Source: Basidiobolus ranarum
Lineage: Eukaryota > Basidiobolomycota > Basidiobolomycetes > Basidiobolales
Reading direction: 5' to 3'
Length of the DNA: 33,754 nt
Assembly: GCA_040143965.1 (NCBI GenBank)
Contig: JASJQH010006946.1
Location: 1-33,754, forward strand
The notes beneath the pieces are model-generated. The model had not been told where the DNA came from, searched no databases, and was given only the letters and a program-made list of their open reading frames with translations. Below, piece by piece: positions 12,458-22,800 of the stretch. Each line of letters begins with the position of its first letter. Position 1 is the stretch's first letter. Both the position numbers and the translations under genes were made by a program.

Positions 12458-12755
12458 CTCTTTAACTCAATCTTTGTGGTTCATGATTCCCAAAATCCAA
12501 CATCTCTTCCTGCATCTATTTATGAACTGGCAGCTATTCCCTCACAATATTATGTATATATATAAATCATTAATCAGCGAATAAATCCACCCCAAATTAT
12601 GACCATTAAGTCTTGACACTATCAAATCAATTATTTGAGAGCAAGAGATTACCTAATTAGTCATTTACCATTCATATTAGATTCAAGCTTGCTTGAGAAA
12701 AACAAATGAATAGACTGACACTACTTGTTACTTTTTACCTAAGGATATTTTAATA
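12458..12755. promoter_or_regulatory. AT-rich spacer upstream of METTL21-like gene
   Basis: A 298-nt AT-rich tandem-gene spacer contains an alternating TA run at about 12550-12564. Nothing else is recognisable. Confidence 0.4.
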
Positions 12756-13740
12756 ATGCCTTTACTTCTTAAAGGGCCAACATGGCCAGCCTTGGATTTC
12801 ACTCAACCTTCTGAGGAAGAGAAGGGAGCTGATAAAGCCAACCGTTTCTTCATCAAAGAGGTGCCAATATATTTAGAAGAGGGGAATACTGACGATGTCG
12901 AAGAACATACTAAACGCACCGCCTTTACGATATGGGATTGTGTAATTTGACCAGCAACCTTTCGTTTCTTCCTATACTCTCAGTTAGCTAATTTGATTTG
13001 ATAGAGTTTGGTATTATCAAAGTATTTAGAAAAGCAAAAAAGTTCTTTAGATTTTGCTTCGAAGCGTGTACTTGAATTGGTAAGAGTTTAGGGAGTAGAT
13101 AAACTTTTGAATATTGACCGAACTTCTAAAGGTTTCTTTTTAGGGTTCAGGAAAGGGGATTGTTGGAATATCTGCAGGTTTACTTGGTGCGAAAGAAGTG
13201 GTTTTAACCGATGTAAAAGAAGTTATGACCACTTTGGAACGAACGGTAAAACTAAACAAGTTAACCGACACTATTAAAGTGAAGGAGTTAGATTGGACCG
13301 ATCGGTAAATACCCTCCTTACTCATTCATAATGAAACCTGGTGAAAGCGACCATATTATTAACTTGTTACTTTTCCCTTCCGCTTAGTTCCCTCGTTCAA
13401 AGTTTTGAAAAGTACGATCTCATCTTGGCTGCTGATGTAGTTTGGGTAGATTGGTTGATTGAACCGTTAGTTGAGACGATGTTTGGTAAGAGGAATCTAG
13501 TAGATACTGAGACATATTATGAAGATTTTTATTGAAATTCAATTCAAAGAATTAAGCACGCCTGAAACGGTGATTTTATTGGGACATCAATCACGTTCTT
13601 CTCGTGGAGATGAGATTCTCTTCCGTTCTTTGAAAGAGAAAGGATTTATGTTCACCAAGATACCCAACTGGGAATTGGACTACTTGTACAGCAAAGATGA
13701 GATCAATTTGTACCATATAAAACTGATTAAAGCTGACTAG
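12756..13740 (+). CDS. METTL21-family (Methyltransf_16) protein-lysine methyltransferase
   Basis: SAM-dependent methyltransferase of the seven-beta-strand METTL21/EFM class; family members methylate lysines on chaperones, VCP or translation factors. Exons 12756-12941, 13005-13079, 13144-13304, 13388-13485 and 13550-13740 join in frame to 236 aa. The family entry motif reads IWDCSLVLSKYLE. SAM-binding motif I is VLELGSGKGIVGISAGLLGA, followed by the acidic VVLTD. The post-I (D/E)xx-type region is YDLILAADVVWVDWLIEPLV, and ILLGHQSRS and KIPNWELDYLYSKDEI form the C-terminal strands. The substrate cannot be assigned; the C-terminal segment somewhat resembles METTL21D/VCPKMT. It converges with ferritin, with only 71 nt between stop codons. 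Confidence 0.85.
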
Positions 13741-13811
13741 TTCCATGAATGAAGATTTTCTAGGGATATTTATTAATATATTACATAATATATATGATGG
13801 TAATTCTAAAT

Positions 13812-14324
13812 CTAGTTCTTAAGAAGATTTTGATCCCATAAGTAAAGACCAAGAGAATCTCCACCAACGCGATTAAGCTGAGTCAACATATCGGAAATCT
13901 TTTTGATGGCCTCGACTTGCTCAGTGAGGAAGTTTCCTTCAAGGAAATCACACAATTGAGGATCCTCTTGTTCAGAAGAGATATTGTGAACGTTAAGAAG
14001 TGACTTGTTCACATCTTTCTCCAATTGCAAAGTAGCCTCAACAGCATGTTGTGCTGATTGCCATTCGACATTAGGCACTGGGATTGGTTGGAATGTGACT
14101 CGACCTCCACGTTGGTTTACGTAGTCAATTAACATCTGAGCATGTTCACGTTCCTCTTGAGCGCTCTCACGGAAGAATTTAGTCAAACCAGGGAGAGCTA
14201 CGTTGTCACGATCAAAGTAGGCAGCGAGGGAGGTATATGTGTATGAGGCAGTCAACTCCATGTTGATTTGATGGTTGAGTCCCTCTTCTGAAGCGATAGC
14301 GAAATTTTGTTTTGCAAGAGACAT
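13812..14324 (-). CDS. Ferritin, heavy-chain (ferroxidase) type
   Basis: Iron-storage protein forming a 24-mer cage that oxidises Fe(II). It is intronless and 170 aa long. All ferroxidase-centre residues are visible: E23 and Y30, E57-E58 with H61 in AQEEREHAQ, E102 in LQLEKDVN and Q136 in LTEQVEAIKK. These correspond to human H-chain E27, Y34, E61/E62, H65, E107 and Q141. There is no signal peptide, so a cytosolic location is expected. A canonical TATAAAAG (complement of 14371-14378) lies 47-54 nt upstream of the ATG. I see no iron-responsive-element hairpin in the short leader. Such ferritins are known in early-diverging fungi and generally absent from Dikarya, which supports the taxonomic reading. 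Confidence 0.95.
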   Translation of the reverse strand: MSLAKQNFAIASEEGLNHQINMELTASYTYTSLAAYFDRDNVALPGLTKFFRESAQEEREHAQMLIDYVNQRGGRVTFQPIPVPNVEWQSAQHAVEATLQLEKDVNKSLLNVHNISSEQEDPQLCDFLEGNFLTEQVEAIKKISDMLTQLNRVGGDSLGLYLWDQNLLKN

Positions 14325-14370
14325 GATGAGATACTAAGGTACGATGCTCTCCTAGCCAGATGTGCCATTG

Positions 14371-14378
14371 CTTTTATA
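14371..14378 (-). promoter_or_regulatory. TATA box of the ferritin gene
   Basis: TATAAAAG on the minus strand, about 50 nt upstream of the ferritin ATG, is a full TATA consensus. Spacing implies a very short 5' UTR. Confidence 0.6.
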
Positions 14379-15924
14379 TTCTTAAAATTTTAAAGAATTT
14401 GCGATTCATTGGGGACGTTAACCTGTTGAATGGGGTGAGGGAACTCCAATTCTGGTAAAAATTAAGATGAAATATTGGCTTGTCCAGCTATAGGTTATGG
14501 CCTACTTTTGCTTGCTAAAACTATTGAAATTTGTTACACGATAATCTGACACACACCATATATAACTAGGGTTATTTTGCGGGGCACCAGAAAATTTGAT
14601 CGAACTGCGGTTTCACTATGACGATTTAGCAATTCTTCTATTAGTGTATAGTCTATTCTCGTATAGCTCATTGAACATCGGGCTCACTCCATGCTAGATA
14701 CACCTCATTCACCTGAGTCTGCTTGAACTATGAAGGAATAGAGATAAGTGGACCAGATTGGTATAATTTGCTTGGTATAATTGGCTATTTATCCAGTCAA
14801 CGTTAGCATAACGGATGATACCAAGATTATGCCAAAGCGTGTGTAGAATATGCGTAGAAACATATCCATTACATTGAGCAGTAATTTTGCTTGTTATCTC
14901 AGTCGCGTGCATAATGATATCAGGTGAATTGAATGTCTATTGTAACGGATCTATCCAATGATATGAATAGCCATAAAGACAGTAAATGTCTTTGAGCGTG
15001 GTTTGGGTTCCTTTCTGGAGAAGACAAGACAAAGCAGAAGAGTCCTCATTTAAGAATCAGTTACTTTCTATAATAGGATAATAAGAAATTCTTGTTTTGG
15101 TTAAAGAAATTTAATTTGGAGTGCAGGCATATCTTTAAGAATTTATGCGACGACCGTACCTTACCAATCCAGTAGAGGTAGGTGAGACCGCATAGTCCAT
15201 AACATGTATGTCTAGTTGACAACACGAGCTCACAATGTTGATTCTTATTATTTATCGGATTATTCTATTTCCCATCCGATTATATTCCAAAATATCCATC
15301 TTACCATATAAATAGGATGAAACAGACAATTTAATTGTTCCACCTAAATTAGCTGAAATATCCTGAAGTCGTTAATTTGAGTCACAATTCGACGATTTAT
15401 TCTCTTTGTAGATCCAATACCTGTTGTCAATGATAAAAGGCTTGTCGATGATAGACATAGCTGATGAAACAAAAAGAGTGCTAAAATGCAAGGACACGGT
15501 TGAAAAAAATATGCACATGGCCAGCTTAATATAAAAGATCCCAGTGGCTTCTAAACAAATCCTCACGCCCCTCGTGGTGTTAAACATTTCACTTTCCTTC
15601 AAGACTCCACCCTTATCAATCACTCCACTTATCAACCACTTGGTGTTCTTTATAAGACTTATCAGAGACCTATTTCCTACGAAGATTATTCTACATCATC
15701 CATAGTTTCCTGTATACCTTCCTTTCTCTTAGGCTTTGTCCTCAATTATACGTCTCTGCACAAGCGCCAAGTAACTTGTATATAGATACACAAAGAGTCG
15801 AAATCATTGTATTTACCAATTGCGTGTTATTGTACGTGACCAAGGTGTAAATATCGAAAGGATTCCCCTGAAATATCTCCCTATACACCCACACCCCTAC
15901 CTACCCACACCCACTGTAGAAAAT
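14379..15924. other. Long gene-free intergenic region, ferritin / cyclin
   Basis: About 1.5 kb separates the divergent ferritin and cyclin genes. No ORF shows family-like sequence or a plausible exon chain. A short direct repeat (ggtataatt, about 14759-14783) is present. The frame upstream of the cyclin ATG (15820-15924) is open but lacks an ATG, so it is treated as 5' UTR. Confidence 0.5.
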
Positions 15925-16788
15925 ATGTCACTCAAATCCATACTCAGTGAAACATACCCACAATTTAGTGATAACTATCAGCCAAACATTACATGGAACA
16001 GCCCAGTTCTCTTCTCCCAGTGGCTCAAACCCAGTATCGATTGGAGTCGATACGATCAAGTAGTTGAAAAGCTAGAGGTAACCGCGGAGGAGATTGAAGC
16101 CACTGTAGAATTCTCTGGATTTGTGGCCGATATGGTGACCAATCTATGGAATATGCGGGATACCACCCAACGAGACTACATGAATCCACAAGAACACCAA
16201 CGAAGAGTTGAGATGATCTCCTTCATTCAAGGATTATTGATCTTCACTGACATTCCCTCCACTGTGGTTCTAGTGGGAATGAATTATTTGTATCGATTGA
16301 GAACCTCGAGTATTGTGGCTGATAATCCACCATCTGGTTCCGAGTATCGTGTATTGGTAGTTGCACTATTGACTGCTAGTAAATATATTGAAGATTTATC
16401 TTATAGTAATCTGAGTTGGTCGGAGGTATCTGGATTTGAAGTGGAAGAGTTGAATTTAATGGAGCGGGAGTTTCTAGCTGAACTCGATTGGAAATTATGG
16501 ATCTCTCCAGAGGAGTATGAGGGTTGGTTGGGAGGCATCGATCACTGGTTAGCCAAAGAGGAATGGGAGAATGAATCAGTGAGTACGGAAGCAGAGTTAG
16601 AAACGGAGACCGAAAGCGAGTTAGAGTCTGAATGTGACGAATGGTCTTCGACTCTACATGACTGGGATCCTTTGGATGATGAGTGCCGGAAACTTACCCA
16701 ATTAACTCTTGATCAAGAATTAAGAATAAGCAACACCACTAACAGATTAACTACCCCCAACCCCACCACCACCACTGCCACGAAATGA
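15925..16788 (+). CDS. Pcl/Pho80-like cyclin
   Basis: Probable regulatory subunit of a Pho85/Cdk5-type cyclin-dependent kinase. It is a single exon of 287 aa. The cyclin box spans about residues 64-192: FSGFVADMVTNLW, then VVLVGMNYLYRLR, GSEYRVLVVALLTASKYIED, and the fungal Pcl signature LSWSEVSGFEVEELNLMERE with FLAELDWKLWISPEEYEGWL. The C-terminal tail (about 205-287) is highly acidic (repeated Glu with Thr/Ser), then Thr/Pro-rich, and may be phosphorylated or PEST-like. ATG 15925 is the first ATG; the frame upstream is open but starts only with TTG. The partner kinase and process (cell cycle, phosphate or polarity) cannot be decided from sequence. Confidence 0.88.
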   Translation: MSLKSILSETYPQFSDNYQPNITWNSPVLFSQWLKPSIDWSRYDQVVEKLEVTAEEIEATVEFSGFVADMVTNLWNMRDTTQRDYMNPQEHQRRVEMISFIQGLLIFTDIPSTVVLVGMNYLYRLRTSSIVADNPPSGSEYRVLVVALLTASKYIEDLSYSNLSWSEVSGFEVEELNLMEREFLAELDWKLWISPEEYEGWLGGIDHWLAKEEWENESVSTEAELETETESELESECDEWSSTLHDWDPLDDECRKLTQLTLDQELRISNTTNRLTTPNPTTTTATK

Positions 16789-17357
16789 AGAGTCTCTAAT
16801 GGCATAAAAAATCATGTATAAAAATACCTAGACTGTTTTTTCTTTCCTTATCTATTGATTTCACAAGTCTGTGTTCTTAATTGTAATTCGATTGATTCTT
16901 TTGATATTCTGTACACATTCCCCATATTTCTTTCTCACTTTACCATATTATTAACAAAGAGACTCTGTTCAACAATCTCACTTTAATCTGAACCTTAAGA
17001 AGAGGGAAGGTGAAAGGGAGGGCGGGACGAAGCCATCAAGGATCGAATCTATTTCATGAATAAATTGTAAAAGACCAAGTGAAAGGAGAGGGAGAGGGAA
17101 AGTGAAAAGGAAAGGGGAGGAAGGGATCCCAAGGAGGCACTGGTGTTGATATTCATAGAACTATTATCAATATAAAAAGAGAAGAGACCATCGTACATTT
17201 TGACCACTTTAAGTAAAGTTTCTATTCTCTTTCACTTTCCCTTGTTCTCCACTCATCCTCCCCCTCCCCCTCCCTCGAAAGATACTTTACAAAACGACAA
17301 AGTAACAAAATTTCTTACAGGAAAATCTATGGCTCACATGTACCACGGAACTAAGAA
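16789..17357. other. Convergent 3' spacer with polypurine and polypyrimidine tracts
   Basis: This 569-nt spacer lies between the convergent stop codons of the cyclin and the 7TM-RGS gene. Polypurine tracts lie at about 16996-17036 and 17077-17126, and a polypyrimidine tract at about 17221-17276. An exact 13-nt inverted repeat (agggaaagtgaaa at 17095-17107; its complement at 17230-17242) links them across a 122-nt loop. No gene is seen. The region may form a hairpin or triplex-like structure and act in transcription termination; that is inference. Confidence 0.6.
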
Positions 17358-18758
17358 TCATATGATAGCTTTTTTCCGAATATGATTTTGAACGAAATCC
17401 GGAAATACATTATCATAGAGCAAAGCGAGAACCTGATCTTTAGCCTCATCAAATATCCCCCAAGTGATATGTCCATTTTGAATTTGACCAAGGATAGAGG
17501 TGTGTGCGCTACTAGATAGATTCACCTCCAGCAATGCACCTGATTGTAGATAAGTACGATAGAATTTTAAGAACCGAACATGTAATTCCACTGGAACTCT
17601 TTCATTCTCCGTAAATTTCCGTACGGTCATAGCGATACCGATATGGGCTGGGGTGATGGCTGGTGGACGTGATTTAAATATCGATATGGGTTTGGTGGAT
17701 AGCAAGGGGGTTTCAATGGAACTACCCTTGGCTCCAGATTGTCCAGAAATAATACAGTATTGCTTTAGAAGTTGAAAGTCATCGATAAAGCAGGTGTTCT
17801 CACTACATAAGTATCGTACAGCAAAGTTTCGAAAATGAAGTAACATCTCGGGACTTTCGAATATTCGGTAGAAATGTTCCGAGTCATAGGCAGCGATGGT
17901 TCTTAATTTCCTACTACGATATACCATACTAGCAAGTGGGAAGCCAACAGTGTTCAAGTGTGAGAGTAGCATGAAAAGTGTGATAAAGTAATAACTGGAG
18001 AATGAGGAATTTAGCTGCTCTTTTAGAACAAGCGTCCACACAAAGTACATTGGGTAAATTAACAAACCAAGAAACACACAGGTTATCAGCTCATTACGAA
18101 GACCATATGCATCCTTGACATTCCAAAAAAAATAGATTACCCAGGGGCAACATAGAAAGAGGAATAGTCCAGTCATACCGAAGAAGGGGAAATAATGCCA
18201 ACCAAATCCACATAAAGTGTATTCATCAAAACCAGGCTCTAGCATACGAACCAGTTGCATCACTGATATAGCCGAAACAAGAATAAATATAGAGAGTGCC
18301 ACCAAATAAGTCAACTTTTTATCGGTCACTCGTTCCTTGTTCTGTGCTTGGCGAGAGATGTGAGAATGACGATAGGACTCGTGTTCCATGAGCTCAAAAG
18401 AATTCTTATCGTCAATAAATGTATCTTGAAGTTGGCCGTGGACTTTGGCGGTATTGAATTTCACTACCACTAACAGTTGAATCCCACGTGCCATTAAAGA
18501 GAGAAAGTACAGAGCAGAGCCAAGATAGGTACCCCAGAGTACTAGGGTACACGAGAATCCCATCCAGAAGATAAGTCGACAATAGTAGGCGCCAGAAATA
18601 ATCAAATTCCCAATAGCCCCAAGAAGGATAAGTCGGTGTGGTCGATGGTTGAACTTTTGTCGATGATAAAGAAATATAATAGTCGTCACAATAACAATGG
18701 TGAAATGAAGCACCAGCGCAACACAGGCCAGATTTTGACCAAGGGTGGGGAAGCCCAT
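17358..18758 (-). CDS. Seven-transmembrane receptor with C-terminal RGS domain
   Basis: Hybrid receptor joining a 7TM body to a regulator-of-G-protein-signalling domain, as in plant RGS1 and Aspergillus GprK-type proteins. It probably accelerates GTP hydrolysis by a G-alpha at the plasma membrane. It is a single exon of 466 aa from ATG 18758. Hydrophobic helices lie at about 11-32, 42-60, 72-100, 150-169, 188-212, 223-243 and 256-278. The RGS domain spans about 299-459: FRNFAVRYLCSENTCFIDDF, FLKFYRTYLQSGALLEVNLS, IFDEAKDQVLALLYDNVFPD, with a polar insert in the middle. The start is uncertain. The frame is open for 21 further codons upstream but with no ATG, and a stop lies just beyond. A short spliced first exon (an ATG lies at 18906 in another frame) is possible. 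The ligand is unknown. Confidence 0.85.
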   Translation of the reverse strand: MGFPTLGQNLACVALVLHFTIVIVTTIIFLYHRQKFNHRPHRLILLGAIGNLIISGAYYCRLIFWMGFSCTLVLWGTYLGSALYFLSLMARGIQLLVVVKFNTAKVHGQLQDTFIDDKNSFELMEHESYRHSHISRQAQNKERVTDKKLTYLVALSIFILVSAISVMQLVRMLEPGFDEYTLCGFGWHYFPFFGMTGLFLFLCCPWVIYFFWNVKDAYGLRNELITCVFLGLLIYPMYFVWTLVLKEQLNSSFSSYYFITLFMLLSHLNTVGFPLASMVYRSRKLRTIAAYDSEHFYRIFESPEMLLHFRNFAVRYLCSENTCFIDDFQLLKQYCIISGQSGAKGSSIETPLLSTKPISIFKSRPPAITPAHIGIAMTVRKFTENERVPVELHVRFLKFYRTYLQSGALLEVNLSSSAHTSILGQIQNGHITWGIFDEAKDQVLALLYDNVFPDFVQNHIRKKAII

Positions 18759-19858
18759 TCCAAAGGCTATGTTCCTCAACAGCGAGGGAGTAAGGTTTAG
18801 AGGGTGTACGTGCTTTGACAAACAAAAGGATCAGTATAGGGGATCTGAGGTCATGGAATAAGGACTGAAGGTGTAAATATTTCTTGTGTAAAAGCAAGTC
18901 AAGCATTGGGGGATCGATTGGTCTTATATCCCGTTGAAATTAACTGCAATTAACTGCAGTGAAGTGCAACGGTTTAGCCATCGCTTCCTCTATTTGGTAA
19001 TGTGCTTTCGGGGCCATACACACACATACACACCGTAATAAGGAGAACCTCAATCGAAAGCCAGATGATGAAATCGCCATCAAATTTAAGCTTAGAAAGA
19101 GGAGGTAATCTAGGGCTAGGGTTGTAGCGCATTCAATTACTGCCTAATTCTAGCGGGGATTCTTATGGGATTTTATGATCGTAAGCAACGTACATATAGT
19201 AATGTACCCTTCCATAGAGATTAATCAAAGCATCCAATGACTGCTAATGTGAATGCCTCCCCTTTACGGAAATATTCACCTACATTAAGCAATGAATGCG
19301 ATGCTGCGGGTACATGAGCTAGGTTTCGCTGTTATCTGGGTTGGCTGTGGTACTCGCTCAGTGCTGGCCCTCAGGCTTTGTTTGTAAAATGAGTGTTAGG
19401 AACCTTGATTGGCAAAATCAATAGATTGTAATCTACTTTCTTGTGCGACTTTCTCTGGCAGCGCTCCCCCCTCCCACCATTTTCATCGCACATGGACTGA
19501 TTGGAAGGTCTCGGCTAGTCCATTCATTTAAGCTATAACAAATAGATTTCAGAATCCGGATTTCAGAGGCTCTACGCTTTACGCTTTATTCTTACGCTAT
19601 TACATTACATAAAATTAGATGACAATCACGAATGCATGGGGGATCGAGCTTTACCTAGCTTCTCTACCACTCTGAGCCAGCAAACGATCCTCTGGGTGCC
19701 AAGTTGGTAGTTGGTGGTAATGAAACGCTCTCCAAGAATAAAGAGTCCAAAAAATGAATAATGTACATCAAAAGTCCATTGCAATGAGAAAATTGAAATT
19801 GCAACGAGACGGAAAGGAATCTATATGCTTTTCTTTTACAGTAAATTGGAGTCTTCGC
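18759..19858. other. Intergenic region between 7TM-RGS promoter and SET2 3' end
   Basis: In this 1.1-kb region both flanking genes read leftward. It holds a 10-nt tandem repeat (aattaactgc twice, 18938-18957) and a tRNA-like fragment (19641-19690). No protein gene is supported. Confidence 0.5.
19641..19690 (-). other. tRNA-like hairpin fragment with intact A box
   Basis: On the minus strand this 50-nt segment starts GGATCG and ends CGATCC, a perfect 6-bp closing stem. It contains TGGCTCAGAGTGGTAGAG, which matches the tRNA D-arm/A-box (TRGCNNAGYGG followed by GTAGAG). A degenerate B-box-like GCTCGATCC is at its end. It is too short for a tRNA and lacks an anticodon arm. It is therefore not called as a tRNA gene; it may be a pseudo-tRNA, a deleted SINE head or coincidence. 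Confidence 0.3.
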
Positions 19859-22800
19859 CTATTTCCGTCCACTCTTTTCTAGCAACTTTCCCACGTATTC
19901 TTTGACGAATTTTTTGATTTTCGACCGAACGGAGTCATTCATGTCTCGTAGCACTCCCTTTTCAAAACTGGTGGTTCGTTTCTCCTTCTCGAGTAGTATG
20001 TGTGTGATCTGGGTGAAAATTGGCTGTTTAGTGTTGATGCTTTGATGGGAAGGTGAGTGTAATGATAGTTACCCTTCGTGCTTGCTTTTTAAATACTTCG
20101 TGGTCAAGTTTCTCTTTGTACTTACTAAGACATTTGACAACGATTTCCGAAATCTATTAATAGAGTTTGAAAATGAGCGATCCATTGTGAAGATGATGTT
20201 ATCAGCAACCTAGTCTTACCCCACTTCGGAGATCTCTAATCAACTCTTCTTGGTCTTTGTAAGTTTTTTCATGAGATTCAACGCTTGCACTAACAGCTTC
20301 AATATTAGACTCTGCCTCTTTCTTGAGTCTTTTTGCATTTGCTCGCTCGATAATGGCATCAATGGCCGATTGCGAAACTCCTTCGATGTTGCCTGGCCTT
20401 TCAACAGGAAGCTCCCATTGTGTTACCCTGGAAACGCTATTATAATAGTAGATTTTTCCATCCTCCGAGGTGGCCATATGCCAATTCAGTGGAAGTGTAG
20501 GTGTAGGCGCGCTTAAGGATGTGCCCGTACTGTTGGTGATTGTCGATGCGGTGGCCGATACGGATGCTCTAGGATCTATGGGACTTCTACCGGTATCCGA
20601 GCCAGATAGTGATGCGCCAGATCCATATGGGCTCCACCCGTTAGGACTTCCCGAATGGAATTGGTTGGTAGAAGTGTTTCGATTAAGATAATCAAGTTGT
20701 TTAGGCTTCGGAACAAAACCTTCACGGTATCGGGGTCGGAATGGATCATATTTACGATAGGGTCGGTCGTGGTTATTATACTCACTACCATTGTACGATG
20801 AACGTTTTTGCAGATCGCTGTTGATGTTATCTGAAAATAAAAGGGATTTAGTACATATCCCTTCAAATAAACAAAAACTGAATCACCTTCAGGTAAGGGT
20901 TCCTTTTGGTAAGTCGACAGCCCACTGTCCATCTCATTACTCAGTATACTGGTAGATGGAGGGGTGATTTTATCGATGGATTGTCCACTTTGGGAGGGCT
21001 AAATGAAAAGAAGCATTATGTAATGTCCTCTGAGTATTCATAGAAACCAAATTGAACATACTGATCGCTTGATTTTAGGGATTTTGTAAACAGTTTGAAG
21101 AGAGCTCCAGTCTTGTATCAACTTGAGTAAATAAGAAAAAGATTACTACACCGAACTGCCAGCCAAGTTGAATTCCAATATTGAACTTTCTGATTCATAC
21201 CTGTTCCGATAGCTGGCGCACATTAAGATCATCGCAATCCGTCAGCTTTTGAATGACAGTTTCAATTTGGCACTCATCCAAATGATTGCGGTTAGAAATA
21301 GGAAGGCATTTGAGGCATCTCAGTATCTAGAAGTCGAAGAAGGTGTGAGTAAGCAATTTAACCACAGACGTTATGAATGTGAGAAGTGGTTGTTTACTTG
21401 AAGAATGACCGAGAAATCCGATTTATACTCTCGTATCCAGGATTTCAGCATAATTATTCCATGGAGATGAATAAACTTTCGCAAGCATTGATGAGACTCC
21501 GTTTCCTGATGAAAAGCGATGCTTGGTTATTATCCATTGACTATTGATAGAGACCCCAACTCATCACAAACCTCGAGTTTTTTAAGCATTTTCTGAACCA
21601 ACTGTGGCTTCTCGGATATTTGCAACATAAGCTTAACAAACTTGCAAACATCTTCCACAGTCGCAAGTCCTTTGCTCTTCGGTGGCTAATTGGGACAAGA
21701 ATGACGTTAGTATGGATGGAGATCGTAGTTGTCTTGAATAAGGAATGTCGAGTGTAGGTTACCTGGAACTCGTCATAATAATCCGGATCATTTTCTTTGA
21801 CCTTACGTTTGCGACCAGTTTTGGTGGATTTCTCGATGATTTCATCTTCTGATCCCAGATCTAGAATATCAACTAGTATTTTGGTGTTAATGGAAGCTGT
21901 GGTGCGAAAAGAGGAGACTCATACCTTCGTCATCATCAATGCCAATCTCTTTCAGTTCGGATTTTTTGTTTCCACCGATGTATCCTTTGCAATTAGCTTC
22001 TCCACAGTAGCATTTCTGTGCCACCGAACTATGCACGGGTTCAAATTCAATAAAAAGTCATAGAGAGAAGGGATTTCTAGCTGACGAATATTTACCCGTA
22101 GCGTTCGAATTTGTAATCGAAGGTGAGCTCTTCTCCTACCGCAATACTTCGGAGGGTAAAGATTCCCATTCGAAGTTTGCTGCCGACAATCCACTTCTGG
22201 AGCACGCAATTAGGATTACAGCTGTGGTTTATAAATCGTGCCAAACAGCCCATCTGTGTAGCATCGATAACCTGACGAAAGCAAAGCTATAACCACTGAT
22301 GTCTGAGATTTCAAGTGTATGGCCAAAGTACTCACCTCATCCGATTTTAAGCTCATAAAGTAAAAATGAGAGAGCCCTTGATCACTGTACTGTCTGGTTC
22401 GTTTTACGAAATTGGTATAAGTCACCACCTCCCCGATATACTCCATGACAAGTTGCCCGCTGTACAATGCATTTACAAAAGAAATAGTGAGCGATTGGAT
22501 AATCATAGACGCACAAGATAAGCCAAGTGAATCAAAAACCCAACCTTTTAAGTGTTTCCGCTGCTAGTAATCCAAATCCTTTTTGGGGAGTCTTGACAAC
22601 ATCAACAGAGGAATACTCTTTACGTTGAAATCTACCGAAAGTAAAAGGTCGATATATGGAATTCGTGTGATGGCTAACTGAAATTTACTCTACCTTTGGT
22701 TTTGACAATATGAACCACAAGGACAATCTCCAGGTGTGCATTCTATAAACAATATTCTGTTGATGCAATCAGAATCAGCCCCGCAAGCTGCTGAAGGGTC

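Noticed and set aside
15372-15635. Reverse open frame with hydrophobic segment in the ferritin/cyclin spacer
   Set aside because: No ATG-led family-like sequence, no neighbouring exons, and low-complexity composition.
22021-22050. GGGTTCAAATTC, resembling a tRNA B box
   Set aside because: It lies inside a SET2 intron with no A box or acceptor pairing.
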